Numbered from the stretch's first letter, positions 1-6,699 are shown. The stretch is 20,375 nt of DNA from Bryobacteraceae bacterium (GCA_025350445.1 JANXXV010000945.1:1-20375); one strand, 5' to 3'. The notes: generated from the sequence alone by a model not told the origin. A program made the numbers and translations.

Positions 1-880
1 CGGCGATGGCGGCGGGGATCGCGTTGCCTTGGGCGTCCTTCGCGCCAAGCACCGCCGGTAGACTGCGGATGGAGAGCGTCATGCCGATAAGCAGCAGGTA
101 GCCCACTACTCCCGAGACGGCCACCGAAAGCACAATGCCCCAGGGAGCACGAACCCGCGCGTCGTGGGTCTCCTCCGACATGGCGGCTGAAGCTTCAAAG
201 CCGGTATAGGTCCAATGGGCTTGCAAAAGGCCAAGCAGGAAAACCCACCAATAGGGCGAGCGGCCGTTGCTGGTGACTGCTTGCGTGAGGAAGCCGACGG
301 GCTGCCTCGGCGCCAGGAAGTAGAGAGCCGCTACGATGGCGAGCACGCCTACAATGTGGACGGTTACACTGACATCGTTTAGGATGGCCACCAGCCCGAT
401 GCCGTACTGGTTGATCAGCGCTTGGCCCAGCATGATTGCGGCGAAGGCGATCCAGAGATTCAGCGGCGAGGCCGGGACGCCGATGAAGGGCAGCGTGAAC
501 TGTGCGCAACTGTAATCGATGCCGGCTACGGTGGCCATCATGCCGAAGATATGGAGGCAAGCCACGAACCAGCCGCAGGTTGGTCCGCCAAGGTCCGCCG
601 CCCAATGGTACATGGCGCCGGCAGTGGGGTAGGCGGAGCAGAGTTCGGCCATGCTGGCGGCAATGGTGAGCACGAAGAAGGTGGCGATGGGCCAGCCCAA
701 GGTCATCTCCAGCGGTCCGCCCATTTCGAGGCCGTAACCGTACAGGGTGGCGGCGCCGGTGAGGATGGAGATGATGGAAAACGAGATGGCGAAATTGGAG
801 AAACCGCCCATGCCGCGGAACAGTTCCTGCGCGTATCCGAAGCGGTTGAGGTCGTCCTGATCCGAAGACTTAGCTAACAC
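1..880 (-). CDS. APC-superfamily amino acid permease, C-terminal part missing (window edge)
   Basis: Membrane transporter that likely imports or exchanges amino acids or related amines. Reading the minus strand from a GTG at 880 gives an open frame of 293 codons to the left edge. It begins with the family-typical N-terminus (DLNRFGYAQEL, then GGFSNFAISFSIISILTG) and shows the conserved AYPTAGAMYHWAA segment and the GFEASAAMSEET motif in the helix 6 to 8 region. At least seven hydrophobic segments are present in the visible part. An in-frame TAG directly precedes the GTG, so no longer start exists, and no clear Shine-Dalgarno was found. A TATATT -10-like box lies about 6 bases upstream of the start. 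The closest subfamily by feel is the GABA/choline-type ACT permeases, but the substrate cannot be read from sequence. It is divergent from the membrane protein at 933. Confidence 0.92.
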   Translation of the reverse strand, partial: MLAKSSDQDDLNRFGYAQELFRGMGGFSNFAISFSIISILTGAATLYGYGLEMGGPLEMTLGWPIATFFVLTIAASMAELCSAYPTAGAMYHWAADLGGPTCGWFVACLHIFGMMATVAGIDYSCAQFTLPFIGVPASPLNLWIAFAAIMLGQALINQYGIGLVAILNDVSVTVHIVGVLAIVAALYFLAPRQPVGFLTQAVTSNGRSPYWWVFLLGLLQAHWTYTGFEASAAMSEETHDARVRAPWGIVLSVAVSGVVGYLLLIGMTLSIRSLPAVLGAKDAQGNAIPAAIA

Positions 881-932
881 CTAGGGAATATAACATCCCC
901 GCATCTATCTGCGTTAAACTTATTGCTTCTAC

Positions 933-1619
933 ATGCATACTCGCCGTTTAGCCTCTTTTCTGGTCGGAGCCTGGATGCTTGGCATCCTGATACTTGGCTT
1001 CGTTTCCTTGCAGAATATGGGCAACGTCGATCGGATTCTGGGGAGCCCGCCAGGGCCGGTGGCCAAGGATATCGAGGACCTGGGTACCGATATCACGCGG
1101 CTGTTAATGCGGTATCAAGCGGCGGAATTGAATCGCTTTCTGGCGGAGACATGGGGCGTGGCGCAAATCGGGCTGGGGGCGGCCGTTTTGAGCGCGGTGC
1201 TTTTCACTCCACACCGCAGCAAATTCCTGATTTATGCGACCTTCGTGTTGATCGTGATAGCGCTTTTTCAGGTTGCGTACATCCGGCCGTCCATGAATGC
1301 GCTGGGCAGGTCGTTCGACTTCCTGCCGGCGACCGCGGCTACGCGGGAAAGGGACAGTTATCAGTCCTATGCAACGATGTATTCAGTAGCCGAGGTAGTC
1401 AAGCTACTGATCGGGCTGCTGCTTTCGGGCCGGCTTCTTTTTGACCGGTACGGATGGAAGCAGAAGCTGTTGCCTCCCACCCCCAAGCGCCTCCAGCGGA
1501 AGCGGAAGACCAGCATCGGCGGGGCTGCCTCCGGTACTGACGGGATTGTGGACCGGACTGTTGTCAAGAGCGAAGTCAAGCCTGTCGATGACCCCGATCA
1601 CAGCCATATCGATGGGTGA
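933..1619 (+). CDS. Four-helix integral membrane protein of unknown function
   Basis: No family recognised. The 228-residue product has an N-terminal hydrophobic helix (about 7-27), a soluble loop, then helices at about 68-90, 95-115 and 149-169, followed by a basic, proline-rich tail (LLPPTPKRLQRKRK). A competing frame starting at TTG 923 lacks this hydrophobic pattern and was rejected. No good ribosome site precedes the ATG. The last 216 bases run antisense over the 3' end of the BMC-P gene 1404-1835, so one or both C-terminal tails may be non-conserved read-through into the neighbour. Only 52 bases separate it from the divergent permease start, so the two promoters must share that gap. Confidence 0.68.
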   Translation: MHTRRLASFLVGAWMLGILILGFVSLQNMGNVDRILGSPPGPVAKDIEDLGTDITRLLMRYQAAELNRFLAETWGVAQIGLGAAVLSAVLFTPHRSKFLIYATFVLIVIALFQVAYIRPSMNALGRSFDFLPATAATRERDSYQSYATMYSVAEVVKLLIGLLLSGRLLFDRYGWKQKLLPPTPKRLQRKRKTSIGGAASGTDGIVDRTVVKSEVKPVDDPDHSHIDG

Positions 1620-1835
1620 ATTGGGCCGGCCTACGGCGGTCATCGCGCTGTAACCTTCGGTTACGAGCAGAACGCGGTCCCCTACTCCGGCGTCCACGGA
1701 ATCGAGGGCTATTACGGCGTCGCCGCGGTTTGTGCCGTCCAGGTGCAGGGGTTGGACCAGCAGAGCATTGCGGCCTTCATGGCTTGGGTGCTTCTGGCTG
1801 GAGACTACTTCGCCGATTACCCTCGCGATCAGCAT
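1404..1835 (-). CDS. BMC-P pentameric shell protein (EutN/CcmL family) with long C-terminal tail
   Basis: Forms the pentamers that cap the vertices of a bacterial microcompartment shell. Residues 1-90 follow the EutN/CcmL pattern: MLIARVIGEVVSSQKHPSHEG at the start, LLVQPL strand, VIALDSVDAGVGDRVLLVTEG, and closing VIGVIDRLDF. Family members usually end near residue 85-100, but here the frame continues about 50 residues with a Pro/Gly-rich then basic tail (PVKKKPARKQQPDQ). The tail is encoded antisense to the membrane protein gene 933-1619. This is the last gene of the operon and starts one base after the stop of the preceding BMC-P, so translational coupling is likely. The domain call is firm; whether the tail is a real functional extension or drift past a lost stop is open. 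Confidence 0.88.
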   Translation of the reverse strand: MLIARVIGEVVSSQKHPSHEGRNALLVQPLHLDGTNRGDAVIALDSVDAGVGDRVLLVTEGYSAMTAVGRPNSPIDMAVIGVIDRLDFALDNSPVHNPVSTGGSPADAGLPLPLEALGGGRQQLLLPSVPVKKKPARKQQPDQ

Positions 1836-1836
1836 T

Positions 1837-2166
1837 TTACCGGGGCTCCGGCGGAGTCAGGGTACTCCGCGCGGGCGAAGGCGCCCGCCGTCCTGGGTTT
1901 GCGGGGACGTGAATCGTGTCTATTATTCCTACTATTGTTGTTTCCGTGGGGACTTCGGTTGGCAGGAATGGGAAGCTGGCTTCCTTGCCCCTCGTCCAGT
2001 AGACCAGCTCTCCCGGGCCTGCGCCCGTGCAGTCGGTTACTATCTGCTGCTTTCCGGTTGGTTTCAGTTCCGGGGTTAGCGGTTGCACTATTAACAGCCG
2101 GTGACCGGTTAGCCCTTTGCTTTGGGCCGTGCACCAGAGGCTTCCTGCTACACGGCCTAGATACAC
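1837..2166 (-). CDS. BMC-P pentameric shell protein (EutN/CcmL family), second paralogue
   Basis: Vertex protein of the microcompartment shell. The core shows MYLGRVAGSLWCT, LLIVQPL, the charged strand QQIVTDCTGAGPGELVYWTRG and the terminal VGIIDTIHV, all at family positions. It differs clearly from its two neighbours in the loop preceding the last strand (FPFLPTEVPTETT), so the three copies are old, specialised paralogues and not a recent duplication. About 20 extra residues (PGRRAPSPARSTLTPPEPR) follow the usual end. It overlaps the start of the upstream BMC-P gene's 3' end by 10 bases and stops one base before the next, indicating one coupled transcript. Confidence 0.9.
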   Translation of the reverse strand: MYLGRVAGSLWCTAQSKGLTGHRLLIVQPLTPELKPTGKQQIVTDCTGAGPGELVYWTRGKEASFPFLPTEVPTETTIVGIIDTIHVPANPGRRAPSPARSTLTPPEPR

Positions 2167-2429
2167 GTTAGATGCACCTTATCTACTATGCCTATTATTG
2201 CTGTGTCTACCGGTTTTTCCTTGCAGCCTTCGGCCATCCTGGCGCTGCTGCCGGAGACTGCTATCACTAGTTCATTTGAGCCTGCGCCTACTGTATCTAC
2301 CGCGATCACGTAGCCCGCCTCTGGAGTGCCTTCGGGAGATTCGGGCTTCAAAATTAGAAGCTTGCTTCCTTCGAGGCGCGGGTCCTTGCGCGTGGCTACT
2401 ACGGTACCCACTACGCGGGCTAGGATCAA
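2157..2429 (-). CDS. BMC-P pentameric shell protein (EutN/CcmL family), third paralogue
   Basis: The most canonical of the three pentamer proteins here, at the standard length of 90 residues. It opens with MILARVVGTVVATRKDP and has LLILKP, then VIAVDTVGAGSNELVIAVSGSSAR and the ending AIIGIVDKVHL. The glycine-containing GAGSNELV turn is the typical EutN/CcmL signature. It follows the BMC-H gene after two bases and overlaps the next BMC-P by 10 bases. Having three distinct BMC-P genes in a row with one BMC-H and an aldolase is the arrangement known from planctomycete/verrucomicrobial-type loci that degrade fucose and rhamnose. The assignment to that compartment type is inference from layout. 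Confidence 0.93.
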   Translation of the reverse strand: MILARVVGTVVATRKDPRLEGSKLLILKPESPEGTPEAGYVIAVDTVGAGSNELVIAVSGSSARMAEGCKEKPVDTAIIGIVDKVHLTCI

Positions 2430-2431
2430 GA

Positions 2432-2716
2432 CTATTTTCCTGCCTTGCCGATGGGCAATACATCTTCCAGGCTGGGGTGCGGGCGCGGTATGATGTGAAC
2501 CGCAATCAGTTCGCCTACACGGCGGGCGGCGGCCGCGCCGGAATCGGTGGCGGCACGAACCGCGGCTACGTCGCCGCGGACCAGTACGGTCACGTAGCCG
2601 GAGCCGATCTTTTCCCAGCCGACTACGTTCACGTTTGCCGATTTCACCATCGCATCGGCGGCTTCAATCATGGCCACCAAGCCCCTCGTCTCAATCATTC
2701 CTAACGCTTCACCCAT
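2432..2716 (-). CDS. BMC-H hexameric shell protein (PduA/EutM/CcmK family)
   Basis: Main facet protein of the microcompartment shell. The 94-residue single BMC domain reads [26 protein letters not shown], then [27 protein letters not shown] and ends in AVHIIPRPH, which is near-canonical. The pore region around [10 protein letters not shown] carries the usual K-x-G-S/G-G-type loop as KIGSGY. The short tail [14 protein letters not shown] is also typical. It overlaps the aldolase stop by 8 bases (start at 2716, aldolase ends 2709), so translation is probably coupled to the enzyme. Only one BMC-H and no BMC-T are visible in the window, so additional shell genes must be elsewhere if the compartment is complete. 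Confidence 0.95.
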   Translation of the reverse strand: MGEALGMIETRGLVAMIEAADAMVKSANVNVVGWEKIGSGYVTVLVRGDVAAVRAATDSGAAAARRVGELIAVHIIPRPHPSLEDVLPIGKAGK

Positions 2717-3491
2717 TTTGTCTCCTTACCGCTTCGTCCACTAATGCTATCAACTCGTCCCGCGTTACCCAAAAACGGTCGCTCTGCCCCGGCAGCGGCA
2801 TGTCCTCGGCTGCGATGGGGCAGCCGGGTTCGCCGCTGGACCGCGCCTTGATTCCGTAGCGGGTGCGCGAGTCTATCAACTTGTCCACTTCGGCCCGGGG
2901 CAGCACTTTGGGGCCGCCTAGCAACTCGGCCACCAGCGTGATGCGGGCCACGTGCTCCAGCGTCTCCATTTTGAAGTACGCCTTGAATACGTCCTCACCG
3001 TAGCAGACTGCGCCGTGATTTGCCATCAGCAGCGCGTCGTACTTTGGGATATACGGCAACAGTCCTTCGGTTAGCGCGGGGGTTCCGGGCAAGCCGTATT
3101 CGGCTAGCGGCACACAACCCAGTCCGATTACTACTTCGGGAAGGATGGCCAGGTTGAGTGCTTTTCCCGCTACCGCGAACCCGGTTGAGACCGGCGGGTG
3201 GGAGTGTACTACGGCCTGCACGTCCGGCCGCAACCGGTATACGGCTGTGTGCATGGCGATTTCGGTGGTGCGCTCGCGCCGGCCTTCGATTTTGTCTCCG
3301 TTCAGGTCGCAAATGATCAGGTCGTCGGGCTGCATCATGCCCTTGCTGATGCCGGTGGGCGTGGCAAGTATCCGGTTTTGGTCCAGACGGATGCTGATGT
3401 TCCCGTCGTTAGCGGCGACCCAGCCTTTCGCGTACACCATCCGGCCCACTTCGACGATGTTTTGCCGATGTTCTTTCTCTGTGAGTGGCAT
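2709..3491 (-). CDS. Class II aldolase (FucA/AraD/adducin family), microcompartment-associated
   Basis: Zinc-dependent aldolase that probably cleaves a deoxy-sugar phosphate (L-fuculose- or L-rhamnulose-1-phosphate type) to dihydroxyacetone phosphate and lactaldehyde. Visible hallmarks are the substrate loop [18 protein letters not shown] and [11 protein letters not shown] near the N-terminus. Zinc ligands are the HSH of VVHSHPP and the later His in [10 protein letters not shown], and a candidate catalytic glutamate sits in ILPEVVIG. The product is 260 residues when started at ATG 3491 ([11 protein letters not shown]). The frame opens at 3536, but that extra stretch lacks family resemblance and crosses the promoter-like repeat. 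It is the first gene of the BMC operon, and its product lactaldehyde would be the volatile or toxic intermediate a shell would retain. Substrate identity is inferred from context. Confidence 0.92.
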   Translation of the reverse strand: MPLTEKEHRQNIVEVGRMVYAKGWVAANDGNISIRLDQNRILATPTGISKGMMQPDDLIICDLNGDKIEGRRERTTEIAMHTAVYRLRPDVQAVVHSHPPVSTGFAVAGKALNLAILPEVVIGLGCVPLAEYGLPGTPALTEGLLPYIPKYDALLMANHGAVCYGEDVFKAYFKMETLEHVARITLVAELLGGPKVLPRAEVDKLIDSRTRYGIKARSSGEPGCPIAAEDMPLPGQSDRFWVTRDELIALVDEAVRRQNG

Positions 3492-3502
3492 CCGAATCCC
3501 TG

Positions 3503-3537
3503 ATTGTAACAGACGCGGTGATGGCGGCCTGTACAAT
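3503..3537. promoter_or_regulatory. Divergent promoter/operator-like inverted repeat between BMC operon and rhomboid gene
   Basis: The 54-base gap between the aldolase (-) and the rhomboid gene (+) holds two arms, ATTGTAACAG (3503-3512) and CTGTACAAT (3529-3537). They are inverted copies apart from one missing T. Each arm supplies a TACAAT -10-like hexamer pointing outwards. From such boxes transcripts would start within a few bases of each start codon, giving leaderless or very short leaders. This is a pattern reading only; it could equally be a regulator operator. Confidence 0.35.
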
Positions 3538-3545
3538 GGTGGGCA

Positions 3546-4391
3546 GTGGATAAACGAAGGATGTGCCCGAATTGCCGGGCTTTCATCAACAGCGACGATA
3601 AGGTGTGCCCGTACTGCGAGGTAGCGCTAGGGGCGCGGGCGGTGGAGCGGCGCTCGCCAGCCGATGCGCTGGGCGGCTTGATTCCCCATGCGCGGTTTAC
3701 TACAACTGTCATTTTGCTGCTGAACTTCGGGCTTTATATTGCTACTACTCTCTATAGTATGAAGGGCTCGGGCGGGATGGTGTTCGACATCGACGGGCAG
3801 ACGCTTTACGCGTTTGGGGCCAAGGAGCCGTTCGCGATTCTGCGCGGCGGGCAGTGGTGGAGGCTGGTGACGGCCGGCTTTCTGCACGGTGGAATTCTGC
3901 ACATCCTGATGAATTCGTGGGTTCTTTTCGATTTGGGCGCGCAGGTAGAGGAATTGTACGGGACCAGCCGGTTTCTGGTGTTCTACTTCGTGGCGACGGT
4001 GACCGGATTTCTGGCTAGCACGATGTTCAGCAGTTCGCTGTCGATTGGCGCCTCGGCTGGCATTTTCGGCTTGATTGGGGCGATGATCGCCCTGGGCGTG
4101 AGGCACCGCCACACGGCGATGGGCGCAAGGTTGCGATCTCACTATACGCAGTGGGTAATCTTCATGGTGGTGATCGGCTTGGTGCCGGGATTCCAGGTGG
4201 ATAACGCGGCGCATATGGGCGGGCTGGCCGGTGGTTTCGTGCTTGCATATCTGGCGAATACACCTCCGGCTTTCGACAGGTGGCAGGAGAAGTTTTGGCG
4301 CGTGCTGGCGGCGATTTGCGTGATTTTGACCGCCGTTTCGTTCGCGCTTATGTTCCTGAAGTTCGCTGGATCGTATCGGAATGTGCTGTGA
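3546..4391 (+). CDS. Rhomboid-family intramembrane serine protease with N-terminal zinc ribbon
   Basis: Cleaves membrane-anchored substrates within the bilayer. Residues 7-24 hold two CxxC knuckles (CPNC and CPYC) forming a small zinc ribbon in the cytoplasm. The rhomboid core follows, with WWRLVTAGFLHGGILHILMNSW in the helix 1-2 region. The catalytic serine is in GASAGIFGL (Ser at about residue 170) and the partner histidine in NAAHMGG (about residue 223). About six to seven membrane helices are present and the length of 281 residues is normal for this class. The GTG at 3546 has GGTGGG close upstream, and an ATG at 3561 would remove five residues without harming the zinc ribbon. Its last 44 bases are antisense to the 4348-5001 gene. 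It is divergent from the BMC operon, with no evident functional link. Confidence 0.93.
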   Translation: MDKRRMCPNCRAFINSDDKVCPYCEVALGARAVERRSPADALGGLIPHARFTTTVILLLNFGLYIATTLYSMKGSGGMVFDIDGQTLYAFGAKEPFAILRGGQWWRLVTAGFLHGGILHILMNSWVLFDLGAQVEELYGTSRFLVFYFVATVTGFLASTMFSSSLSIGASAGIFGLIGAMIALGVRHRHTAMGARLRSHYTQWVIFMVVIGLVPGFQVDNAAHMGGLAGGFVLAYLANTPPAFDRWQEKFWRVLAAICVILTAVSFALMFLKFAGSYRNVL

Positions 4392-5001
4392 AGGCGGTTT
4401 CCCGGGTGGTTGCATTGGATATTTTCACCGCCTGAGCCGCTAAGTGCCCGAGGTGAATGGGCTTGGGTTCCGGCGTTTGCGAAACGGACCCAATTTCGTG
4501 AATTCTCCTTTGTTTCTGTAGCTTTGTGAGCTCGGATATAGCGATGTGATAGGCGCGCTCGATGGGTGTGGTGTAGCGGCGGAGGTTGTCGAACTCCTTC
4601 GTGTTGTCGAGGAAGGCGCGGAGCATGGCAACTTCCGGGTTGGCGGGAGTTCGGAGGCACAGGGCGCCTGGGTATGCCGGGGCTACAGGTTCCAGGCTGG
4701 GCATGGTTCGGATGAACAGGGCAGCTTCGAGGCGGCGGGCGCGCATGAGACGCCAGGCGTTCTGGGCTATCTGTTCGACGAGGATTGATTCCTGGGCGTT
4801 GGCCGGGATCCAGGATTGATGCAGGCCTTGGTGGAGTTCGGTGTAGTCGGCCGGGTCTTCGCCTGGGACTACGAGCTGTTTTGCGGTTAAGTAGTGCCTG
4901 GCTGAGTTCTGTGCGGCCTTTTGCTTGCCGGCTGCCGTGGTTGGCCCGGTGGAGCGGCGGCTGTTGGCCGCGTTCGCGGACTGCTGCGCTTGTGTTGCCA
5001 T
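4348..5001 (-). CDS. Acidobacterial multicopy-type hypothetical protein (ANSRRSTGP family)
   Basis: Function unknown. The 217-residue, soluble, helix-rich protein has the N-terminal signature ANSRRSTGPTTAAGKQKAAQNSARHY followed by LTAK, then an ExxxLVEQIAQNAWRLMRARRLE helix. I recognise this as a protein type that recurs in several copies in Solibacter-like genomes, and that is from memory, not a search. The ATG at 5001 is supported by GGAAGG nine bases upstream. The leader carries a terminator-like hairpin (see 5034-5059), which is odd for an expressed gene. The 3' end overlaps the rhomboid gene by 44 bases tail to tail. Because of its copy number in related genomes it may be a passenger of a mobile unit, but no transposase or terminal repeats were seen here. 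Confidence 0.75.
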   Translation of the reverse strand: MATQAQQSANAANSRRSTGPTTAAGKQKAAQNSARHYLTAKQLVVPGEDPADYTELHQGLHQSWIPANAQESILVEQIAQNAWRLMRARRLEAALFIRTMPSLEPVAPAYPGALCLRTPANPEVAMLRAFLDNTKEFDNLRRYTTPIERAYHIAISELTKLQKQRRIHEIGSVSQTPEPKPIHLGHLAAQAVKISNATTRETAFTAHSDTIQRTSGT

Positions 5002-5033
5002 CTTCGTAAACCTTCCTTTTTCGTTATTTCAAT

Positions 5034-5059
5034 AAAAAAGGCCCCCGTTGGCGGGAGCC
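5034..5059 (-). terminator. Intrinsic-terminator-like hairpin in the leader of the 4348-5001 gene
   Basis: On the minus strand GGCTCCCG, a 4-base loop and CGGGGGCC form an 8-bp GC-rich stem with one mismatch, followed at once by six T residues. That is the full form of a rho-independent terminator. No minus-strand gene lies upstream within the window up to 7996, and the start codon of 4348-5001 is only about 33 bases downstream. It may act as an attenuator, or insulate the gene from antisense transcription out of the accessory region. Confidence 0.5.
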
Positions 5060-5181
5060 TGGATTGCGATTCTTTTATAGCATGAGGGATTGGGGGCTGT
5101 TTTGGGTGGGTATTGATTCTATGGGAGATTGAGGTGTTTTAAGCTGTGACCGGGGTTTTTGACCGGCCTGGTTTTGGGTTG

Positions 5182-5210
5182 TTGGCAATTATTGCCAGTC
5201 CTGATAGTCT
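5182..5210 (+). promoter_or_regulatory. parDE promoter with overlapping palindromic operator
   Basis: A -35-like TTGGCA (5182-5187) and a TAGTCT -10 with an upstream TG (5202-5210) are separated by 17 bases. A perfect dyad, TGGCAAT-T-ATTGCCA (5183-5197), covers the -35 and the spacer. ParD proteins bind such sites as ribbon-helix-helix dimers and repress their own operon, so this is a good operator candidate. It lies 20 bases before the parD start, with GGGGAG in between as ribosome site. Position and symmetry are seen; binding is inferred. Confidence 0.55.
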
Positions 5211-5229
5211 TAAGCTGGGGAGTTCTTTC

Positions 5230-5532
5230 ATGCCTACGCGTAACGTGAATCTGACTGAGCATTTCGACCGATTTATCGAGGACGGCATTACGTCTGGCCG
5301 ATTCAGCAACGCGAGTGAGATTGTGCGGGAAGGGCTGCGGCTTTTGGAGCAGCGGGAGTTGGAGAACAAGGCGAAGATTGAACGGCTGCGAGCCTTGGCG
5401 AAAGAAGGTTTTGATGCCATTGATCGCGGCGATTATGTGACTTTGAATTCCGATGAAGAGATCGATGCTTTCGTCGATCAGGTGCGTCGGGAAGTATCGG
5501 AGAAGATTGGCGCTGAAAAAACGCGCGCCTAA
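5230..5532 (+). CDS. parD: ParD-family antitoxin
   Basis: Antitoxin of a type II module; it binds and neutralises the ParE toxin and represses the operon. The 100-residue protein starts MPTRNVNLTEHFDRFIEDGI, continues SGRFSNASEIVREGLRLLEQRE (the ribbon-helix-helix DNA-binding part, about residues 3-45), and ends in an acidic helix (EEIDAFVDQVRREV) that would wrap the toxin. The frame opens further upstream at 5146, but ATG 5230 matches the family N-terminus and has GGGGAG 7 to 8 bases ahead. The 3' end overlaps parE by 26 bases, the usual coupling for these pairs. No damage is visible. Confidence 0.9.
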   Translation: MPTRNVNLTEHFDRFIEDGITSGRFSNASEIVREGLRLLEQRELENKAKIERLRALAKEGFDAIDRGDYVTLNSDEEIDAFVDQVRREVSEKIGAEKTRA

Positions 5533-5905
5533 GGTTCCGAAGTATCAGATCCATCTTGCCCGCACCGCTCAGCGGGACCTTTCCAGGGTTATGGATCGCA
5601 GCAGCGAGGAATTCGGAGAGCGTGCAGCGCTTCGCTATGACGCGCTGATCAAACAGGCCTTGCGCGATGTCCGTGACAATCCGGAGCGCCCTGGCTCGAA
5701 GGAACGTCCTGAGATCATGGTGGACGGAGCCCGGGTTTACCATCTTTCTTTCAGCCGCAGCCGGGTGGGCCGGCCAGGCGTGAAAGAACCCCGGCATATG
5801 CTGCTGTACCGACTCTTGGGTGATGCGATCGAAGTGGCGCGGATTCTTCATGACGCGGAGGATCTGGAGCGGCATCTTCCTGAGGAATACCGGCGGCCTG
5901 AGTAG
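5507..5905 (+). CDS. parE: ParE/RelE-superfamily toxin
   Basis: Toxin partner of the preceding ParD; characterised ParE proteins poison DNA gyrase. From TTG 5507 the product is 132 residues with the family pattern YQIHLARTAQRDLSRVMD, a long helix pair with GERAALRYDALIKQALRDV, the PERPGSKERPEI stretch, YHLSFSRSR, and the terminal strand-helix HMLLYRLLGDAIEVARILHD ending DLERHL. The open frame extends upstream to 5453 inside parD, but the TTG has GGAGAAGA directly ahead and begins where homology begins. The reading frame is intact, so unlike the two PIN modules downstream this toxin-antitoxin pair looks functional. Confidence 0.88.
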   Translation: MALKKRAPKVPKYQIHLARTAQRDLSRVMDRSSEEFGERAALRYDALIKQALRDVRDNPERPGSKERPEIMVDGARVYHLSFSRSRVGRPGVKEPRHMLLYRLLGDAIEVARILHDAEDLERHLPEEYRRPE

Positions 5906-5976
5906 GGTGAACGGGAAGGGAATCTTCTGTGAACTAGCTAGGACTGAAGCATGGTAAAACTATTCTTTATTTCCTT

Positions 5977-6248
5977 ATGTTCCCGAATATCAAGAACTCT
6001 GAAGTGGAGAACTTGCTGGAGAGGTGACTTCTATGGCTAAGGAAACTAAGCCGGAGGCCATCCGGCGCGCCTTGTTAGAGCGGAAGGCCCGATTGGCGAT
6101 ACGGCCGCAGACTGAGTCTCGAAAAATAAGGCTATTAAGGCTGCTGGAGTGCCGGATCTGGCCTGGTGTTCCAGCAAGCGTTCGGGGAAGACAGACTACA
6201 AAGGCCGAAGTAGAAGAGATTTTGGGTTTCGGCCCGGATGGCGTTTAG
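5977..6248 (+). pseudogene. vapB: VapB-type antitoxin, broken by a frameshift
   Basis: Antitoxin of a VapBC module, read in two frames. From ATG 5977 the frame gives MFPNIKNSEVENLLER and stops at TGA 6025-6027. The continuation, VTSMAKETKPEAIRRALLERKARL, lies in another frame that runs to 6248 and includes the VapB C-terminus LLECRIWPGVPASVRG followed by EEILGFGPDGV. Joining the two halves restores a normal VapB, so one base appears lost near 6023-6025. The second half could restart at a GTG that overlaps the TGA (GTGA at 6024-6027, purine-rich GGAGAG just before) or at ATG 6033. The DNA-binding N-terminus would then be a separate 16-residue peptide. It overlaps vapC at its end as in intact modules. 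Confidence 0.78.
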
Positions 6249-6252
6249 CAGG

Positions 6253-6639
6253 ATGATGCTGGACTCATCGGCGATAGTGGCGGTGATGTTGACCGAGCCG
6301 GGCTACCAGGCGATTCTGGAGCGCATGGACACTGCTGAGTTGCTTGCGATTGGGGCATCGGCGGTGGTGGAAACAGCAATTGTCCTATCGGCGGGATTGG
6401 GGCGCGACGCGCGACCGTAGTTGGATGCATTTCTGCGGGAGGCCGATGTGGAAGTGATTCCGCTTACGGCTGACCATTATCGGGTAGCAGTGGATGCGTT
6501 TCTGCGGTTTGGAAAGGGGCGGCATCCGGCGGCGTTGAATTTCGGGGATTGTCTGACTTATGCGGTAGCGTCGTTGGCTGGGATGCCGCCGTTGTTTGTC
6601 GGGGATGATTTTTCGCGGACGGATTTGAGAGCGGGGTGA
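6253..6639 (+). pseudogene. vapC: VapC-type PIN-domain toxin with in-frame TAG
   Basis: PIN-domain RNase toxin. The first part from ATG 6253 reads MMLDSSAIVAVMLTEPGYQ with the first catalytic Asp, then VVETAIVLSAGLGRDARP, and stops at TAG 6418-6420. The same frame continues LDAFLREADVEVIPLTADHY, then FGKGRHPAALNFGDCLTYAVA with the later catalytic Asp, and PLFVGDDF, ending at 6639. All PIN motifs are present across the stop, so a single nonsense change (for example TTG to TAG at a Leu position) split the gene. A truncated N-terminal half cannot form the active site. The frame also opens at ATG 6238 inside the vapB stop region. Suppression or readthrough of the amber codon is possible but not suggested by anything nearby. 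Confidence 0.85.
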
Positions 6640-6699
6640 AGGGGCCGAGGCTGGAGAATTTTGCGCTGGACTCGACTAAACTTGTATTAGAGGCCGTTG

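Noticed and set aside
422..877. Plus-strand open frame over the left end
   Set aside because: Gly/Glu-rich shadow antisense to a clearly recognisable amino acid permease.
923..1444. Open frame from TTG 923 in the region of the membrane protein
   Set aside because: No hydrophobic or family pattern; the frame from ATG 933 encodes four clear membrane helices and is longer.
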